A program made the position numbers and the translations under genes. Positions 63,112-64,000 of a stretch of DNA of 64,000 nucleotides are shown piece by piece. This stretch comes from JBCDCY01 sp039180875 (lineage in GTDB: Bacteria; Pseudomonadota; Alphaproteobacteria; Rhodobacterales; Rhodobacteraceae), in assembly GCA_039180875.1 (NCBI GenBank), contig JBCDCY010000010.1, positions 74,582 to 138,581 of the forward strand, read 5' to 3'. Positions within the stretch are counted from its first letter, which is position 1. Each line of letters opens with the position of its first letter. The notes below the pieces were generated by a model. It had not been told where the DNA came from, ran no database searches, and was given only the letters and a program-made list of their open reading frames with translations.

Positions 63112-63364
63112 CATGCACCAACGATTCCAACGAACCACTCGGTGGGGGCAGTTCAGCAGAACGATATGCCATCACACTCCGGGACTGAACGTCTGCCAAG
63201 CAGGCTGGATGCTGCCGCGGAGACAGAATGGGGCTTAGGTCAGAGGACATGGTCGCGGCGGCGGATGCATCGACGGGGAGCACCTTGATCATGGGTTACG
63301 GAGTGCGGTCGTCGCAGTACTTGCGTCGCACCAAATTGGCGTTGTCGGCTCGACCGTGGCTCAC
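63112..63364. other. Non-coding stretch
   Basis: No gene or repeat recognised between the IS3 fragment and the stop of the chaperone-like gene. Confidence 0.35.
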
Positions 63365-63853
63365 TCAGCCTAACAGGTGAGCGGGGACTGCGTCGTTGTC
63401 GGTATCAGCCGTCGATTGGTCCGCTGCAGCCTCCACCAGGGCCGCCTGGAGTGGGCGCCGCAGCTTTGCCGCGTAGCCAACCACGCGAAGCAACTCCCGG
63501 TTCACTTGATTGGCATCGGCCGTGGCGGCATCGATCGAACGCCACAGCACGAAGCTCCCAGACTCTGGGTTGTAGGAAAGAGCGGCGCCGCCGGTGCCGA
63601 ACCCCAGCCAGCCGAATTGTGAGAGCAGCGCGCTGATGGTCTCGGCTGTTGGAAACTCTTGGGTCACGACACTGACCGTGATGACAAGCTGATCGGTGCC
63701 CGAACGGATCACGGCGATATTCCAGCCTTCTCGATGCTGGAAGTAACAGGCGCCTTCAGCGTCGAAACGCAGGGTGATGTTCAGCTCGCGGCCAACGCGC
63801 GTCAAAGTTTGCTCAACCTGCCTTTCCAGCTCCGGAGCGAATGCGGACATCAT
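63365..63853 (-). CDS. Probable type III secretion chaperone (CesT/Tir-chaperone family)
   Basis: A 162-residue acidic protein. The order LTRVGRELNITLRFDAEGAC (helix, strand), a central set of strands, then GFGTGGAALSYNPESGSFVL and WRSIDAATADANQVNREL matches the CesT-type chaperone fold: N-terminal helix, twisted sheet with the GGATLxLxPxSGxxxL turn, and C-terminal helix. These proteins hold effectors or translocators ready for type III secretion. The start overlaps the stop of an upstream gene leaving the window (ATGA, 63850-63853), as expected in a secretion operon. No other secretion gene is visible, so the call depends on the fold pattern. Confidence 0.6.
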   Translation of the reverse strand: MMSAFAPELERQVEQTLTRVGRELNITLRFDAEGACYFQHREGWNIAVIRSGTDQLVITVSVVTQEFPTAETISALLSQFGWLGFGTGGAALSYNPESGSFVLWRSIDAATADANQVNRELLRVVGYAAKLRRPLQAALVEAAADQSTADTDNDAVPAHLLG

Positions 63854-64000
63854 CGTTGCTCTCTCCTCTTCGGATCACCGGGGACGGCCGCGGCGCGCGC
63901 CGCGGCCGTGAGATCATTTAACTTATCAAACAATACCGCACACCGCGCATCTGCTGAAAGGTGCTTTAAACGGCGTTGTGCCTCTGGTTCAGGCAAGTAG
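63850..64000 (-). CDS. C-terminal end of a gene continuing beyond the window (partial)
   Basis: On the minus strand one frame is open from the window edge through 49 codons to TGA at 63850-63852, reading YLPEPEAQRRLKHLSADARC, then AVLFDKLNDLTAAARAAAVP and GDPKRREQR. The stop overlaps the ATG of the chaperone-like gene. The overlap and helical character support a real gene, but no family can be named from so short a piece. The frame also has a low third-position GC content in its first part. Confidence 0.5.
   Translation of the reverse strand, partial: YLPEPEAQRRLKHLSADARCAVLFDKLNDLTAAARAAAVPGDPKRREQR
63884..63909. repeat. 26-bp perfect GC palindrome
   Basis: Two 13-base arms with no loop, ACGGCCGCGGCGC and its complement. 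It lies within the partial frame, where it would encode TAAARAAAV. It may still form a hairpin in the mRNA just before the chaperone start. Confidence 0.6.

Noticed and set aside
63884..63909. GC palindrome as intrinsic terminator
   Set aside because: No T-run follows on either strand and it lies inside an open frame that overlaps the next gene's start.

Overview
The window reads as chromosomal DNA of an alphaproteobacterium, most likely in the order Hyphomicrobiales (Rhizobiales). Support comes from the high GC content of the first 41 kb, the gene order prfA-prmC-DUF4167 and lptF-lptG-lptD-surA-pdxA-rsmA, an LdtR-type MarR regulator, a RodZ-like HTH/DUF4115 protein next to ispG, and an SdhE protein. 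The genus cannot be fixed from the sequence. I saw no tRNA, rRNA or CRISPR array.

Region 1 (1-15 kb) is a catabolic and uptake cluster. An IclR regulator sits between an M28-type metallopeptidase homologue plus quinone oxidoreductase on one side and, on the other, an Asp/Glu/hydantoin-type racemase followed by a complete dipeptide-type ABC importer (binding protein, two permeases, two ATPases). A cupin, an amidohydrolase and a short-chain dehydrogenase face the importer. The same pair of half-sites, repeated 20 bp apart, lies in front of both the peptidase and the racemase, so the IclR protein probably controls both arms. The binding protein appears to be circularly permuted, and the peptidase homologue lacks the usual catalytic glutamate.

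Region 2 (15-41 kb) is core genome: aspartate aminotransferase, SdhE, LdtR-like regulator, RodZ-like protein, ispG, prfA, prmC, DUF4167, rsmA, pdxA, surA-like, lptD, lptG, lptF, pepA, holC, a MarR/Acg-nitroreductase pair with clear operator palindromes, nitrilase-family amidase, glutaredoxin, ComF-like protein, a methyltransferase-like protein and ferrochelatase. Many of these overlap by 4 bp (ATGA or GTGA) and form operons.

Region 3 (41-64 kb) is accessory. It begins with an AT-richer gap and an unusual cluster: a five-gene run on the minus strand (animal-type haem peroxidase, V8-like protease, lipoprotein, membrane coiled-coil protein, trypsin-like protease), a divergent subtilisin-like protease, a vanadium-haloperoxidase/PAP2-type protein with a Ser-Pro-His repeat tail, and a winged-helix/TPR (SARP-like) regulator. 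I know of no described system with this set. It is followed by decayed insertion sequences (IS3, IS110, IS630 types), a TRAP transporter (dctMQP type), a large DUF2339 membrane protein, a VPLPA-CTERM exported protein and, at the right edge, a probable type III secretion chaperone whose start codon overlaps the end of another gene that runs out of the window.
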